Source: Allomyces macrogynus ATCC 38327 (taxonomy: Eukaryota > Blastocladiomycota > Blastocladiomycetes > Blastocladiales > Blastocladiaceae). Taken from it: 64,000 bases of DNA. This document shows, one piece after another, positions 34,749-46,097 of this stretch (position 1 is its first letter; each line of letters starts with the position of its first letter). The stretch is taken from the NCBI GenBank assembly GCA_000151295.1, contig GG745352.1, positions 74,716 to 138,715 on the forward strand. Direction: 5' to 3'. The position numbers and the translations under genes are program-made. The notes under the pieces were generated by a model. That model searched no databases, was not told where the DNA came from, and saw only the letters and a list, made by a program, of their open reading frames with translations.

Positions 34749-35259
34749 ACTCGACTAGTGCTTGGGTTGGCGGTCGCGCGCATCGGTCGCTGATGAATCA
34801 TTCATGGTTCAGACGCAAGCCCAAAGCCGACAATCACGTTCATCACAACGGAAAGAAGGTTCTTTATCCGGAGCGGTGTGTTGATCAAGTTTTCAGCGAA
34901 AGCAGTACGGTCGCGGGGTTGGAAAAGGTGCTTCATGTGCCAATGTTCCCGACGGTAAGCGTAGTTGCATGTTTGTGCGAATTGCATGGCTAAGCGAGAG
35001 CATGGTTCAGCGAAAGCCCATAAGTAACTTGCCTCTCACGTCTTACGGCCTTGCCAATCGACAAATAAGACCAAACTAGTTTGGCGTACTGTATGTATGT
35101 TATCGCACACAATGGGGAGATCATGAACAACTTGGCCCCGACACGGACCCCATCCTCCTCTTCCACCGACCAATCAGCGAACCGCAGCCCCTTGCCGCGG
35201 CGCAACACGGCGCCGCAAGACCCGACCCACTGACCGGCCCCGAACACGGCGAGATGCGC
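34749..35259. other. Intergenic region, no gene seen
   Basis: The left part flanks the broken F-box/LRR copy and the right part is the 3' flank of malate synthase. Only short frames without recognisable sequence are present. Confidence 0.5.
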
Positions 35260-36973
35260 TTACAGGCGCGCCTTGGACGTCGACGTGATCGAGTCGTAGC
35301 ACATCGTGGTGATGAACTCCGGGAACTCGCGGCCCTGGACCATGGCGTGCAGGAAGACCTTGGCCTGCGGGATCTTGGTCTGCGCAAACTTGGCGCCGTA
35401 CTGCGCAGCGAGCTTGGCGACCTCGTCCTCGAGCAATGCGTTCACGTAGGTCGGGGTCACAAGCGTGCCCTCGGCCGTGCGCACCGAGTGCCGCACCCAC
35501 TGCCACAGCTGCGACCGCGAAATCTCGGCCGTCGCCGCGTCCTCCATGAGGTTGTGGATCGGGACACACCCGGACCCGCGCAGCCACGCCTCCGTGTAGA
35601 GTAGTGCGACATTCAGGTTCGTGCGAATCGCCTGTTCCGTGATGGAACCCTGCGCGGCCGGGTTGATCAAGTCGGCGGCCGAGACGACCACGTCCTCGCG
35701 ACGAATGTGCATCTGGTGCGGGCCCGGCATGTGTTCGTCAAAGACGGCCTTGGCGAGCTTGACCAAGTCCGGGTGCGCGACCCACGTGCCGTCGTGGCCG
35801 GCCTTGACTTCGCGCAACTTGTCGGCGCGCACCTTGGCCATGGCCGCGTCGTTGGCCGCCTTGTTGTCCTTGATCGGGATCTGCGCAGCCATGCCGCCCA
35901 TCGCGTGCACGCCGCGCTTGTGGCACGTCTGAATGAGCAGGCGCACGTAGGCGTCCATGAAGGGCGTCGTCATGGTCACGTCGCCGCGCTGCGGCAGGAC
36001 AAACTGCGGGTGCGCGCGCATCTTCTTGATGTACGAGAAAATGTAGTCCCAACGACCGCAGTTGAGACCCGACGAGTGTTCGCGCAGCTCGTAGATGATC
36101 TCGTCCATTTCAAACGCAGCGAGAATCGTCTCGATCAGGACCGTGCCGCGAATCGTGCCGCGCGGCATGCCGATCGTGTCCTGCGCCTGGTTGAAAATGT
36201 CGTTCCAGAGCCGCGCCTCGAGGTGCGATTCCATCTTGGGCAGGTAAAAGTAGGGGCCCTGGCCAATTTCAATCGACTTCCACGCGTTGTGGTAGAAGTA
36301 GAGCGCGAAATCGAAAATCGAGGCCGAGCACGGCTCACCGTCAATGAGCAGGTGCTTTTCGTCCATGTGCCAACCGCGCGGGCTATTATTATGTGCATCG
36401 ATAAGAGACGATTAGATGCTGACGCGATCGCCACTTTGAGCGAAATATCCGAAAGAAAGAAAAATAAGATAGGTACCGAACAAGCAGCGTCGCGACCTTG
36501 CCGTCCTCGCGCAGCTTGTACTGCTTGCCGTTGGGCGCGGTAAAGGCAATCTGGCGATGAATCGCGTCGCGCATGTTGACCATGCCGAGCGCGACATTCT
36601 CCCAAGTCGGTGCCGTCGAGTCCTCGAAATCGGCCATGAACGTGGCGGCGCCAGCATTCAGGGCGTTGATGACCATCTTGCGGTCGACCGGGCCCGTGAT
36701 TTCGACGCGGCGGTCGACGAGCCCGGGGGCGGGCTTGGCGCCGCGCCAGGTCGCGTCGTCGCGGATCGCCTTGGTCTCGGGGAGGAAGTCGGGCAGCTTG
36801 CCGGCATCGAGTTCCTGCTGGCGCAGCTGACGCTTGAGCAGCAGCGTCTTGCGCGTCGGGTTGAAGGTGCGGTGCAGCGTGGCGACAAACTGCAGCGCGT
36901 CGCGCGAGAAGATGTCCTTGGCCTGGTCGGGCACGGGGGCCACGAGCTGGACGCCGGCGGGGAGCGACGACAT
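35260..36973 (-). CDS. Malate synthase (glyoxylate cycle)
   Basis: Exons 36477-36973 and 35260-36382, with a 94-bp intron at 36383-36476, give 539 residues. The PROSITE malate synthase signature is present as [16 protein letters not shown], together with [44 protein letters not shown] and [10 protein letters not shown]. It condenses glyoxylate with acetyl-CoA to malate. The C-terminus is SKARL, a plausible variant peroxisomal targeting signal (ARL). An in-frame ATG at 37072 would add 33 residues rich in Arg, Ala and Ser and free of acids ([20 protein letters not shown]), which look like a mitochondrial presequence. A TATA box lies 31 bp before that upstream ATG, so most transcripts may start too close to it or after it, favouring the inner ATG chosen here. 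Confidence 0.95.
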
Positions 36974-37072
36974 GGTGCGAGTTGTTGTTGAGAGGAGGAG
37001 CGGGCGATGGACGGCACGGGCAACGGCAGGCACGGCACGACGAGCAACTGCAGAGGCCAAGAGGATCGACAT

Positions 37073-37772
37073 GGGCGGGGGTGCGGCGGGGGGAGCGCGC
37101 GCTTTATACAGCGGCCGCGGTTGCGTGTGTCTTTCTTGGGCTGGGGGAGGGCAGGGTCGGACACGCTTGTTTCGGTTCGGTTCAGTTCAGGGCAGTTCAG
37201 TCTGATTCGTGTTGTGTGTCGGCGCGGGCCGCTTGCTGTGCAAGTGCTTTCAAGCGTGGGCCACGGTGCAGGTCGGGCCGTGCAGGGTCTGCAGGTCGAC
37301 CGCGAACGGAACGCGACTCGAGTCGCCCGGCGCAGACGCGATGGGGCGCCTCGCAGCGATCACGAGGATGATGTCGCCGCCCATGCCGCGCGCGTTGCCG
37401 CCCCTGCAACAAGCGAGACCCTGTGAGCTTTCATGTGCGGTGCGCGCCGGGCTGTTCCGGAGCACGCCCGGCACGAGAACTTGGCGAAACCTAGCGTAAG
37501 AGCCGCAGTGCCCACGTGCAAGTGCATGGGCGTCACGCTTCCCCTGCGAGACAGGCCCTGTCTCGGAGCGAGGCACACTGTCCGGCTTTCGTCGGCGTCC
37601 TGTCCGGCGATGCGCCCTCGGCACGTGCAGCCGCCATGATCGCGCCATTACTCCTTGCAGCACCGTCGCTGGCACTACTGCGGCCGTGAGCTCCCTTCGC
37701 TGCATGGCCACGACGACCACGACGACCACGACCAAGGTCACGCCCACGACCAAGCTGCAGACCAACCCACCA
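37073..37772. other. Upstream region of malate synthase and of the dsRBD-like gene
   Basis: Holds the malate synthase core promoter. Long open frames on both strands are low-complexity shadows of each other and have no domain. Confidence 0.5.
37103..37108 (-). promoter_or_regulatory. TATA box of malate synthase
   Basis: TATAAA read on the minus strand within TGTATAAAGCGCGCGC, 31 bp upstream of the ATG at 37072 and 130 bp upstream of the ATG at 36973. It shares GTATAAAGCGCG with the ADP/ATP carrier promoter. Confidence 0.6.
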
Positions 37773-39798
37773 GCATGCCACCGTGCGCCGACCTGCTCGC
37801 CGCGTTCCTGGCCGCCGCGCCCGTGCCAGGCCAACAGCCTCCACGTCCTCCACCAGCAGAAGCCGTGCGCGCGCGACGCGTACCCGTGACAGCAGCACCA
37901 GCCGCAGCGCGCCATGTCCCCATCAACCCCATGCTCGATGATGACCCTGTAGACGCTGCACCCGTCCTGCCACCGCCGCCTTGTGGTTGTGCTCATGCAA
38001 TCCTTCCACAGCGACGGAACCTTCCACCTGCACCACGCTGCCGTGCCCGACGAGGTGCGTCTTCTTGTTCTCGCATCAGCCAAGATCACACGCGTATCGG
38101 CCACCACCATCGATGCGGGAGGCACACTCGACCCGGCCCTCGTTCCACCCGACGGCGTCACGATCAAGGCCCCATTCCCGCCCCTGCGCGGCTGTTCACG
38201 CACGACTCAGCCGTCAGGATGCCCACCTTCTACCTTTCCGATGACCAGTCCCTCGCACGTACTGATCTCGACGGGCTGCTCAAGCGCTACGTCGATTCTC
38301 GTCGACACGCTACCCGCCGCGAAAAAGAACCAGCTCTACCGCATATTCACGCATACGTTACACGCCGTGGCCAACTGTGTCCACCAGTTCCCGGGACGCA
38401 CGCGATTATGGTGCCCGCGGCGCGTGGGCGCGACCTGATCCCAACCTGGGTGCAAGCGCGCGCGCAACGGGGTGGACATCAACGTCCGCTCGCCCGGGCG
38501 TGATTTCGCACGCTGACCGCGTCGTGGCGTGGGCATCGATGACCTCGATGCGCACCGACACCGTGCCGCACGTGGGCGGCCCCTCGGCACCCGCCGCTAC
38601 GGGGTGGTTGTCTGTTTCGGTGATCGCCGCTTCGGTCCCGCCTTCAGCAGCCACGGCTCCCACCTTGGCGTGGGAGTCGACTGCCGTTCCGCGCACCGAC
38701 CTGCCCGCTCCCTCAACCGCTGCATCTGCTCCCGCCCCCGTCTCCGTCCCCGCGCCGGTCGCCGCGTCCCCGGCGCCCGACGCGACCAGCCTACCGCCCG
38801 CTGCCGCAGGCTTGACCGGGTTCGACCCGTCCGTCAGCTACATTGACAAGTTGACCGAGTACTGCTCGCAGTACAACATTGCCATGCCAACGTTCGAAAA
38901 GCTCGAGGCCACGTCCACAGTCTCGCCGCGGTTCGGATGCCGTGTCACGTACGGCCCCGACACGCACCGCGAGACCGTCGCATCGCCCGTCTGTTCGATT
39001 TGTAGATTGTTTGTCCCGCATCGCACGATAAAGTTGACTCTCTGTCTGTCCATAGCATCCTGCCGGATCAAGACCACCCGGTGCCGACGCGGCGTGGTGG
39101 CCCGCACACCTCGCGTCGCTCCCGGCGTGGCCTGCGAGCCCCATCGCCGGTCTGGCCGCACGGACGGCGTCCGTCGCTTCATGGGTGCCGTCGCTCGGTC
39201 CCGCGCACTTGCCCGTACGCCCACCGATCCTGGTGTCGTTCGACGACGTGTCTCTGACGGCCGCGTGGGGGTCGGCGATCGCACATGCGCGCGCGCCTAT
39301 CCCGACGCCTTTCGATGACCCGGCCCTCGTCGCGCCCGTCGCTGCATGGACGCCATCCTTGTCCACTCACGCGAGGGCACGCCCGTCGATCCCGGCATCA
39401 TTCGACGACACCCCATCCGCACCCCCCGCCACCACCACTCCCGCGGCGTGGACCTCCTCCTCCACCACTCCTTCGGTCTCCCTCCCGCCCACCGCCGTAG
39501 CTCTCATCCCGACCCTGCTCGCATCGCGCACCGACACGTTCGCCGCGCTCACGCAAGTCGCGGCCGCCGCAGGTGCCCTGGCGCCGCGGCGGTTCGCGAC
39601 CCAGTCGAGTCGGTCGCTGGGCCCAGTGGAACGGTCGGGTGCCGCGGGATGTGTGCGTGTCGCGAGTTGGGGATCGACGGGGTGGTGTCACACGGTGCGC
39701 ATGAACGGGGGGACGCGGCGAAGCGGGAAGCGGCGGAGGTTGCGTGGCGGGGGGTGGTAGCGCTGGTGGCGGGGATGGGGAGTGGGTGGAGTGGATAG
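37773..39798 (+). pseudogene. Broken gene with two dsRNA-binding-domain-like segments
   Basis: Protein-like blocks run in order on the plus strand but in changing frames: MPPCADLLAAFLAAAPVPG, then FHLHHAAVPDEVRLLVLASA, then MPTFYLSDDQSLARTDLDGL, then LPAAKKNQLYRIFTHTLHAV. A Pro/Ala/Ser linker and YIDKLTEYCSQYNIAMPTFE with FGCRVTYGP follow, like the first half of a double-stranded-RNA-binding domain. Near 39540-39770 a second one appears as AHERGDAAKREAAEVAWRGV, the typical second helix. Between them are three imperfect SFDD-containing repeats. At least four frame changes have no GT-AG explanation, although a real intron may lie at about 38987-39056. The parent gene may have been an RNA-binding protein. 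I cannot name it. Confidence 0.4.
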
Positions 39799-40574
39799 GC
39801 GATGTCGGGTGCAGAGGGGTTGGGGTCGCTCAACATAGTTCTGTTGTCCAAGGCGAGCTGCGTGATGAATACCAGAAAGCGGAATTCCAAGAACGCCAAA
39901 GAAACGAAACAAGTCATAGCTCAGCATTTTTCTTCATGTTGAGACCGCTGGCTCACTCCCATGGTCCCCCCCCCCCCCCCCATCCCGAAATGCAAGGTCG
40001 CAATCCCAGCTTTGACTTATTGACCAATTCATGTTCATTCTAGCGATGAGTCGGCCTATCCATTGGGATTCGTGTGTTGGTGAAAGCACCCAACAGGTAC
40101 ACTAAGAGTCTCTTCAGTTGTGACAAAGTGCTGCAGTTCGAATGTAAGAGCATTTGAGTCAGACATTGAGCAAGACTCCTGGCAAGGGGCTGTATCGCTG
40201 ACCAAACGAGCAAAATGCCGAGGAACATGCTCAATGAAATTTCAGGCCCGCAGCGTGAACAGAGGATCAGAAGAACCGATCAGGGGTTAGGCAAATATGC
40301 ACAAAAAGACGTTGGACAAGCCAGCACGAGCAGTGCCCCCCGACGACAACGGACAGAGCCAATTTGCTTGGCAAACACGCGCCAGTGCGGACTTACAGTG
40401 CATAGGTAACAAATGATTTTGTCGAAAACGACGAAGGCAAATCGGTTCCGTGCCTGGAAAACATATGTATATCAAGAGGGGTACAGCCAAAAACCACAAC
40501 ATCAACCAAACGCGCAACCAAACAACAAAAAAGCACGCAACACGCAATATCTGTCATCAAAGTCGAAAATGCGA
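39799..40574. other. Intergenic region with a C run
   Basis: A C-rich homopolymer lies near 39967-39980. Otherwise only short frames, with the 3' flank of the metalloprotease at the right end. Confidence 0.5.
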
Positions 40575-43441
40575 TTACCAACGCGCAGGCGACCTCGGCC
40601 CCTGCTGCGCCCCCTGCCCCTGCTGTGGCGGCCGGTCGGGCGACGGGTACAGCGCCATGCCCGACCCATACGCACTCGCGGTCCCACTTCCATCCATCTC
40701 CTCGAGCGGCGCAAACGGCACCGGCTCATCATGCCCTTGGTGCGGGGACGGGATCGGTGCGGGAGGCGCGGAGGCGTGCGTTGGCGGCGACGCGCCGCCA
40801 CCCGCAACGTTCTGCATCAGGTACGCCGTCTGGTCATTAATCAACTGCGTCGTCGAGTCCGCACGGCCGACCGGTGCCCCTGGTGCTGACGGGGCAGTCG
40901 CGACCGCGGTCATCGCCGGCGCCGCGGACGGCCGCGGCGGCGAGTGCGACGCGAGCCGCTGAATCCGAGCCGGCCGGGTACTTGCCGTTGCGGCGGGCGG
41001 GGACGCGGATCCTGCCAACGCGGGTGGCGGAATAATCACCTTGGCGCGTCGGCGGGTGAACTTGCGGTAGAGCGGTGCGACAATGCACGAGTAAAGAATC
41101 GCAAGAACCGCAGCACCAATCACGACGCCGATAATGATGGCCGCGATCTTGTTATCGCTGATCCAGTTCTTGATCGCAACGAGCGCCGATCCGCCGACAC
41201 AGTTGCCCGCGGCGCACCGGCCGCCACCGGACCCGCACGCAGTGCCGTCGTAGAACTGTGAGTCGTAGAGGATACAGGTCGCCGAGGCCGACGGGTCGGC
41301 GCAGGCGACCGTGCACGAGCTCGACTGCGACGCGCATTCGCGCCCCGTGACCAGCCGGGTGCCCTTGGACGCCAGGAAACACTGTGCGTTGCGGTTCGAG
41401 CAAATGCCGGACGCGCAGTAGGCCACGGCCGACGTCACGTCCGCGGGCCAGGTCCCGTTCAGCGTGCAACTGGTCCCGTCGGCTAAGTACGTGTCGTTTG
41501 GACAATCGGCCGAGGTGCCCGTACACGTCTCCTGCGTGTCGCAGACGTCGCGCGCGGCACGGCACACGGCGCCCTTGGCCTTGTACTGGCACGACGAGCA
41601 ACATGCGGGCGAGTTGCGGTCGGAGCAAATGGCGCCCGACTTGAACGTGCATTGCGACGTGCAGCAATTGTCGTTGGCGCACTGCGTCCCGCAGTCGCAT
41701 TGCTCGCCTTCTTCGACAATGCCATTGCCGCAGACGTTGCCCTGAATGGTTTTCTGGGACCCGGGCTTGACGAGGCAGAAGGGGGACTTGGCGGCCGACG
41801 AGCGTTGCACACGGACCACGTTGTTGCAAATGTCAGTGATGGACCCGGGCGAGAAGTCGTTGGAGATGGCGTTGTCGGTCGGATTCTGCACGTTGACGCG
41901 GAGAAATCAGTTCCATGCCCCGCGGCACACATCACAATGACAGACAGAGCACGTACCATGATATACATCCCCCCGCAATCGCAATTCGACCCGGTCGTCG
42001 AATTCGTGCACGGCGAGCACTGCAACGCCGACACATCGGTCCCGGCCGTGCACTGCTTGGCGACACAATCGTGAATCGCACCAAAATTATGCCCAATCTC
42101 ATGCGCAATCACCTTCCACTGGTCGCGCGTCGGCGTCGACACCGCACACCCATTCACCGAATCCGTCGCACCCGACGTGGTCGTACTGGGTTGCGACCGG
42201 GTCGTCGTCAGACACAGCGTCCCCGTCCACGCAATCCCCAACGTCGAGCCCGTATTGCACGACGACAGCAGGTGCCAAAGGGCCTCGGTCGTCGTCACGG
42301 TCCCGCGCCACTGCGAGAACGCCGACAGGCGGTCCTGGATCTGCAACGTCCCGCAGGCGACGTTCCATGCGGGCCCACCACAATCCATGCGCACGTCCGT
42401 CGCGACCACGCCAAGCCCGACATTGAAGGTTGCCTGGTACTTGTCGGACACGATCCCCCACTGCGTCAGAATATTGTTCAGAATATCCTTTTCCACGTCC
42501 TTGAACGTGGCCGTGTAGGCGCAGTCGGCGGCGACGCCCATGTAGACGATCGACGCGTCCGAAGGGCACAGCGTCGACGCGGCGCGCTTCCCTAACCGGT
42601 TGGCCGAAACCAAGTTGCGCTCGCGCGCAAGTTTTGCGCGGTAGTCGATGTTCCATCCAACGAGTCCGTTGCCGCACTCGCCAACGTTCGCTGCGGCCGC
42701 TAAACCGCGCGGCGCGAGGAACGACGTCAGCAGGTCAGGACTCCCGCCGCGCGTATCCGACTCGCGGTACATGACGTGCGCCGCAAGCGCGTCCTCGGTC
42801 GCCATGCGCGCATGCAGGCTCGGCACATGCGGGTCGTTTGCGCGTTTCGTCCGGTGGTAGACGTGCACGGGCATGACGCGGATCGCGTCGCCGTCGGCCG
42901 TATCGAACCGCGCATCGAAGAGCGGCACGCGCGTCGTCGCGTAGTGCGGGTCGTAGTCGGCGTCGTCCGACAGTCCGTCGTGGTAGAGGACGACACGTGC
43001 GTGGTACCGCTCGCCGCCCTGCACCAGCATGTCCTTCCCATCGCGCACAGCGTGACCGACGTAGACGCGTCCAACGAGCGGTGTCCTGGTCGCGACCAGC
43101 TCGCCCGTCGCGGGGTCCGCGCGGTGCACGGTCACGCGCGCGTCCGGATGGACGAGTTTCGTGTCGGGCTCGAGGTGCAACGTGTAAGTGAGGTTGCCGT
43201 CGACGGGCACGGTGAGCCGCAAGTGGTCGTCGTGGTGCACCATGGGCACGGCGCGCTTGTAAAGCGGCGTGTGCGCCGAGGTCGCGCCGGACCGCACGAC
43301 GGCGAGCGTGGGCGCGCGCGCGACGAGGTGCACGCGGAGCAGGTCTTCATTGGGCGAGTCGACCGAGTGCGCGTGGGTGGAGGTCGCGAGTAAGGCGAAA
43401 GCGACGAGGAGGGTCGCGGCGAGGATGCCGGCGGCGTGCAT
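40575..43441 (-). CDS. ADAM-type membrane metalloprotease (M12B) with disintegrin region
   Basis: Exons 41957-43441 and 40575-41885, with a 71-bp intron at 41886-41956, give 931 residues. A signal peptide (MHAAGILAATLLVAFALLA) is followed by a prodomain. A Lys-Arg site at NRLGKR near residue 285 could be cut by a Kex2/furin-like protease. The catalytic domain has the zinc site HEIGHNFGAIHD and a Met-turn region, MYIMNPT, created at the splice. A Cys-rich disintegrin-like part follows (CGNGIVEEGEQCDCG, DNCCTSQCTF), then a Cys-rich region, one transmembrane helix (IAAIIIGVVIGAAVLAILYS) and a Pro/Ala-rich cytoplasmic tail. This is the full animal-like ADAM layout. It likely acts at the cell surface or in wall or spore processing; substrate unknown. 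The ATG at 43441 is chosen because it opens the signal peptide. Confidence 0.92.
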
Positions 43442-44068
43442 CGTGGTGGTGGAGGGCGCACGGCGCAGCGCGGGAGCGGCGGCGGCGGCGGCGGCGGGTC
43501 GCGGCGCGCGTATTGCGGTCATGGCAGTAAGAGTTGCCGCTGAAGGGAACAGACTGACCGCGGGGTGGGCGCGGTTGCTGCTGCGGAGTACGGACGGCGA
43601 GCACGCGGCGGTGGTGGCGCGAATTGGTCGTGCCAGTCGCCGGCGGACTGACGCGGCCGTCATCCGTGCCGTCGGCCTTGCTGCCGTCGGTGTTGTTGTT
43701 GTCGTCGAGCGCGTCGTTGCAGAGCGCGTTGCAGGAATAAGTACAGGCGTCGCAACGGTATTTGAGCAGTCGCCGTCGTCGAGGTATTTGGGATGGCAGT
43801 CTTGAGAAGGCTTGCGCTTGCGTTGCAGCGTGCTGGTTCTGGTCTCCACGGCGCGATGCGGCAGGTGAGGCGCGCAGAGAGCGCGCGCTTATGAGCGATA
43901 GGATGTCGAAGGGCGCGGCGGCAGCAGCGCGATGGTGGTGGACCGTTGGTGGAGAGAAGCGACTTCAAGCTACGACTTGGCGCGAGGCCGCAAGCCCGAC
44001 CAAGCGTGCCAAGGAAGGCGACGCGACCGCCAAGCACCGCAAGAGCATCCCCGCTCTTTCCCCTGCTC

Positions 44069-44111
<43 letters not shown>

Positions 44112-44309
44112 GGGCACTGGGCAGAAACCCACTTCCCGTCGACTGCGCTGACAACACGCCGATCAAGGCGGCCGTCACTTGGTCAGCACGCAAGACCTGA
44201 GCGAAAGCGGACGAGCGACGACAATGATCACGACCAAAAGATGTGCAAAACGGTTTTCCTCGTTCTGTTGCGTCTGTTCTTTATGTTACGCTCCACCATC
44301 TCTGATTCC
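43442..44309. other. Region between the metalloprotease and the RING-LON gene
   Basis: Upstream region of the metalloprotease (the frame is open for more than 130 codons 5' of its signal peptide but without family sequence), then a 40-nt A run, then the 3' flank of the RING-LON gene. No gene is supported. Confidence 0.5.
44071..44110. repeat. 40-nt A homopolymer
   Basis: Uninterrupted A run on the plus strand, flanked by GCTCGC and CGGGCA. No target-site duplication, AATAAA signal or retroposed gene body is visible beside it. Confidence 0.95.
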
Positions 44310-44411
44310 CTACATGATCACGCACATGTCCTCGCCCGCGCCGGACCCGCGGCCGCCGCACCGGCCCGGCGCCGGCGCCGGCTCGCTTGACCTTGGTGGT
44401 GGTGGCGCCGG

Positions 44412-44447
<36 letters not shown>

Positions 44448-46097
44448 GGGCCGTGCTGGCGTGGACCTTGGCGAGCTCGGCGTCGGCGTCGCACTTGCTG
44501 TTCGGTCAGATCGCCGAGGCGTCCTGCTTGGAGCTGGTACCGGTGCCGGGGATGCGGATGCCCTCAATGTCCTTGCCGCGTCGTCATGCGTCTCGTCGTC
44601 CGACTCCATCTCGTCCGACGCGTCCTCATCGTCCAACTCGCCGCCCCACGCGCACCACGACGCGCCGCACCCGCCCTCCTCCTCGGCACAAGCACTGCCA
44701 CACCAGCTCGCACAACTACTCCTCGTCAGACTGCTCGCCATCTCCTCCTCCTCCACCTCGTCCTCCTCACTCTCCACTACTTCGTCCTCCTCTGGCACGC
44801 ATGCGCCTACCGCCTCGCACACGGCTGCACTCGGCGCCTCCTCCCCCACTCCCACTGACGCGGGCGCCGCGCAACGCCTCTGCACGTCGCGCACCCATTC
44901 GAGCACCGTCGCGAACCTGCTCTTGGGCGACGCGTCCGTTAACAACCTCGCCCTCCTCGCCGCATCCACCGGCAACACTCCGGCCAACCACCACGTGAAC
45001 GCCCTCGGGTCGCACGGCATCGCGCCAAACTGCTCGACAAACTGTGCGCGCTGCGCGCCCGCCAGACGCCCCAAGAACCGCTCCAGCATCCTCGACGCGC
45101 CACAAATCGCGTCGCGCACCGTCGAACACGGCCCTCCACTACTGCACGGCGTCTCGGGGGCGGGGACCATGTCGTCCAACTTGACTTCCTCCCCCGGCTC
45201 GTCCCGCACCCGCTCGATCCGCGCGACGCAGTACCCATCGACACACCGTTTTTCGAGAATCCGGAATGGGGCCGAACCGACCGTCTCGACGATCGCGCGC
45301 CCGTCGGCCAGCCACTGCACCGCCTGCACCTGCACGAGTGTCCCGACATCGCCGACCGCCACGGTCCCGTCCTCGCGCGGCGCACACATACCGAAATCGC
45401 GGTTCGCGCGCTGCGTGCAGACGCGCCGGATCATCAGTCGGTACCGCGGCTCGTAGACGTGCAGGCGGCACGGCATTCCGGGCAGGACCAGCGTGCACGC
45501 GAAAATCGGCACGTTCGCGTCGCCGTCGTCAGTCTCGTCCGCAGACCGCCTGGGTTGCACGCGCGCGATCAGCGTCGACAGCGCGCGGTTCGCGGGGACT
45601 CGCGCGTAGTACGCGCCGGCGGTACATGCATTCCCGCCGGGCGCGAGCACGGGTGCGCGGCACAGGAAACACGCGGGGCCTGTCTGCACGGCGGGCGGCG
45701 CACCGCACGTCTGCGCCGGTGGCGGCGCCGTAAACGTCGCGACCAGGCACGCGCGGCACGCCGAGTGACCGCACGGGAACAACGTCACCGGGTCGGCCAT
45801 CAAGTGCAGGCACAGGGCGCACTCGAGCGCGTCGGCGACCTCCACGTCATTCCGTGCTGCAAGTGCATCACCGAGGACTGTGTCGGTCCCGGCATGCGCG
45901 ATCGTGAGCGGGTGCGGGTGCGCGCGCCATGCACACCCCGCAAACGGGCAGATCAGGAGCCGGTTAAGCGGTGGTGGTGCGCATGCTGGGGGTGCGAGCA
46001 CGCACGCGCGGTGCAGCGAGTTGCCGCAGGGTAAAGTCAGGATAGGCGCGCACAGCGGGCTGTGGCAGGCCGCGCAGGTGAGCGCGGCGTCGGCCAT
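44310..46097 (-). CDS. RING and LON-substrate-binding domain protein (LONRF-like) with CaaX terminus
   Basis: A single exon of 595 residues. Near residues 8-60 is a degenerate RING-like cluster (CAACHSPLC, LPCGNSLHRAC). Near 91-150 is a full C3HC4 RING: CALCLHLMADPVTLFPCGHS, then CRAC and CFLC. The LON N-terminal domain follows with VPIFACTLVLPGMPCRLHVY and EPRYRLMIRR. This is the LONRF-type ubiquitin ligase layout without obvious TPR repeats. The C-terminal third is acidic, then Ser/Pro-rich with a poly-Ala run encoded by GCT repeats. The last four residues are CVIM, a textbook farnesylation CaaX box. Substrate recognition and ligase activity are inferred from the family. It lies downstream of two HAD phosphatase genes on the same strand. 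Confidence 0.88.

Noticed and set aside
37250..38203. Minus-strand 317-codon frame between malate synthase and the dsRBD-like gene
   Set aside because: Composition is that of an antisense shadow (Arg, Gly, Val runs). The plus strand carries the protein-like blocks.
44071..44110. Retroposed mRNA tail
   Set aside because: No gene body, polyadenylation signal or flanking direct repeat could be found next to the A run.
44179..45456. Plus-strand 425-codon frame opposite the RING-LON gene
   Set aside because: Ser/Pro/His-rich mirror of an intact RING and LON-domain coding sequence.
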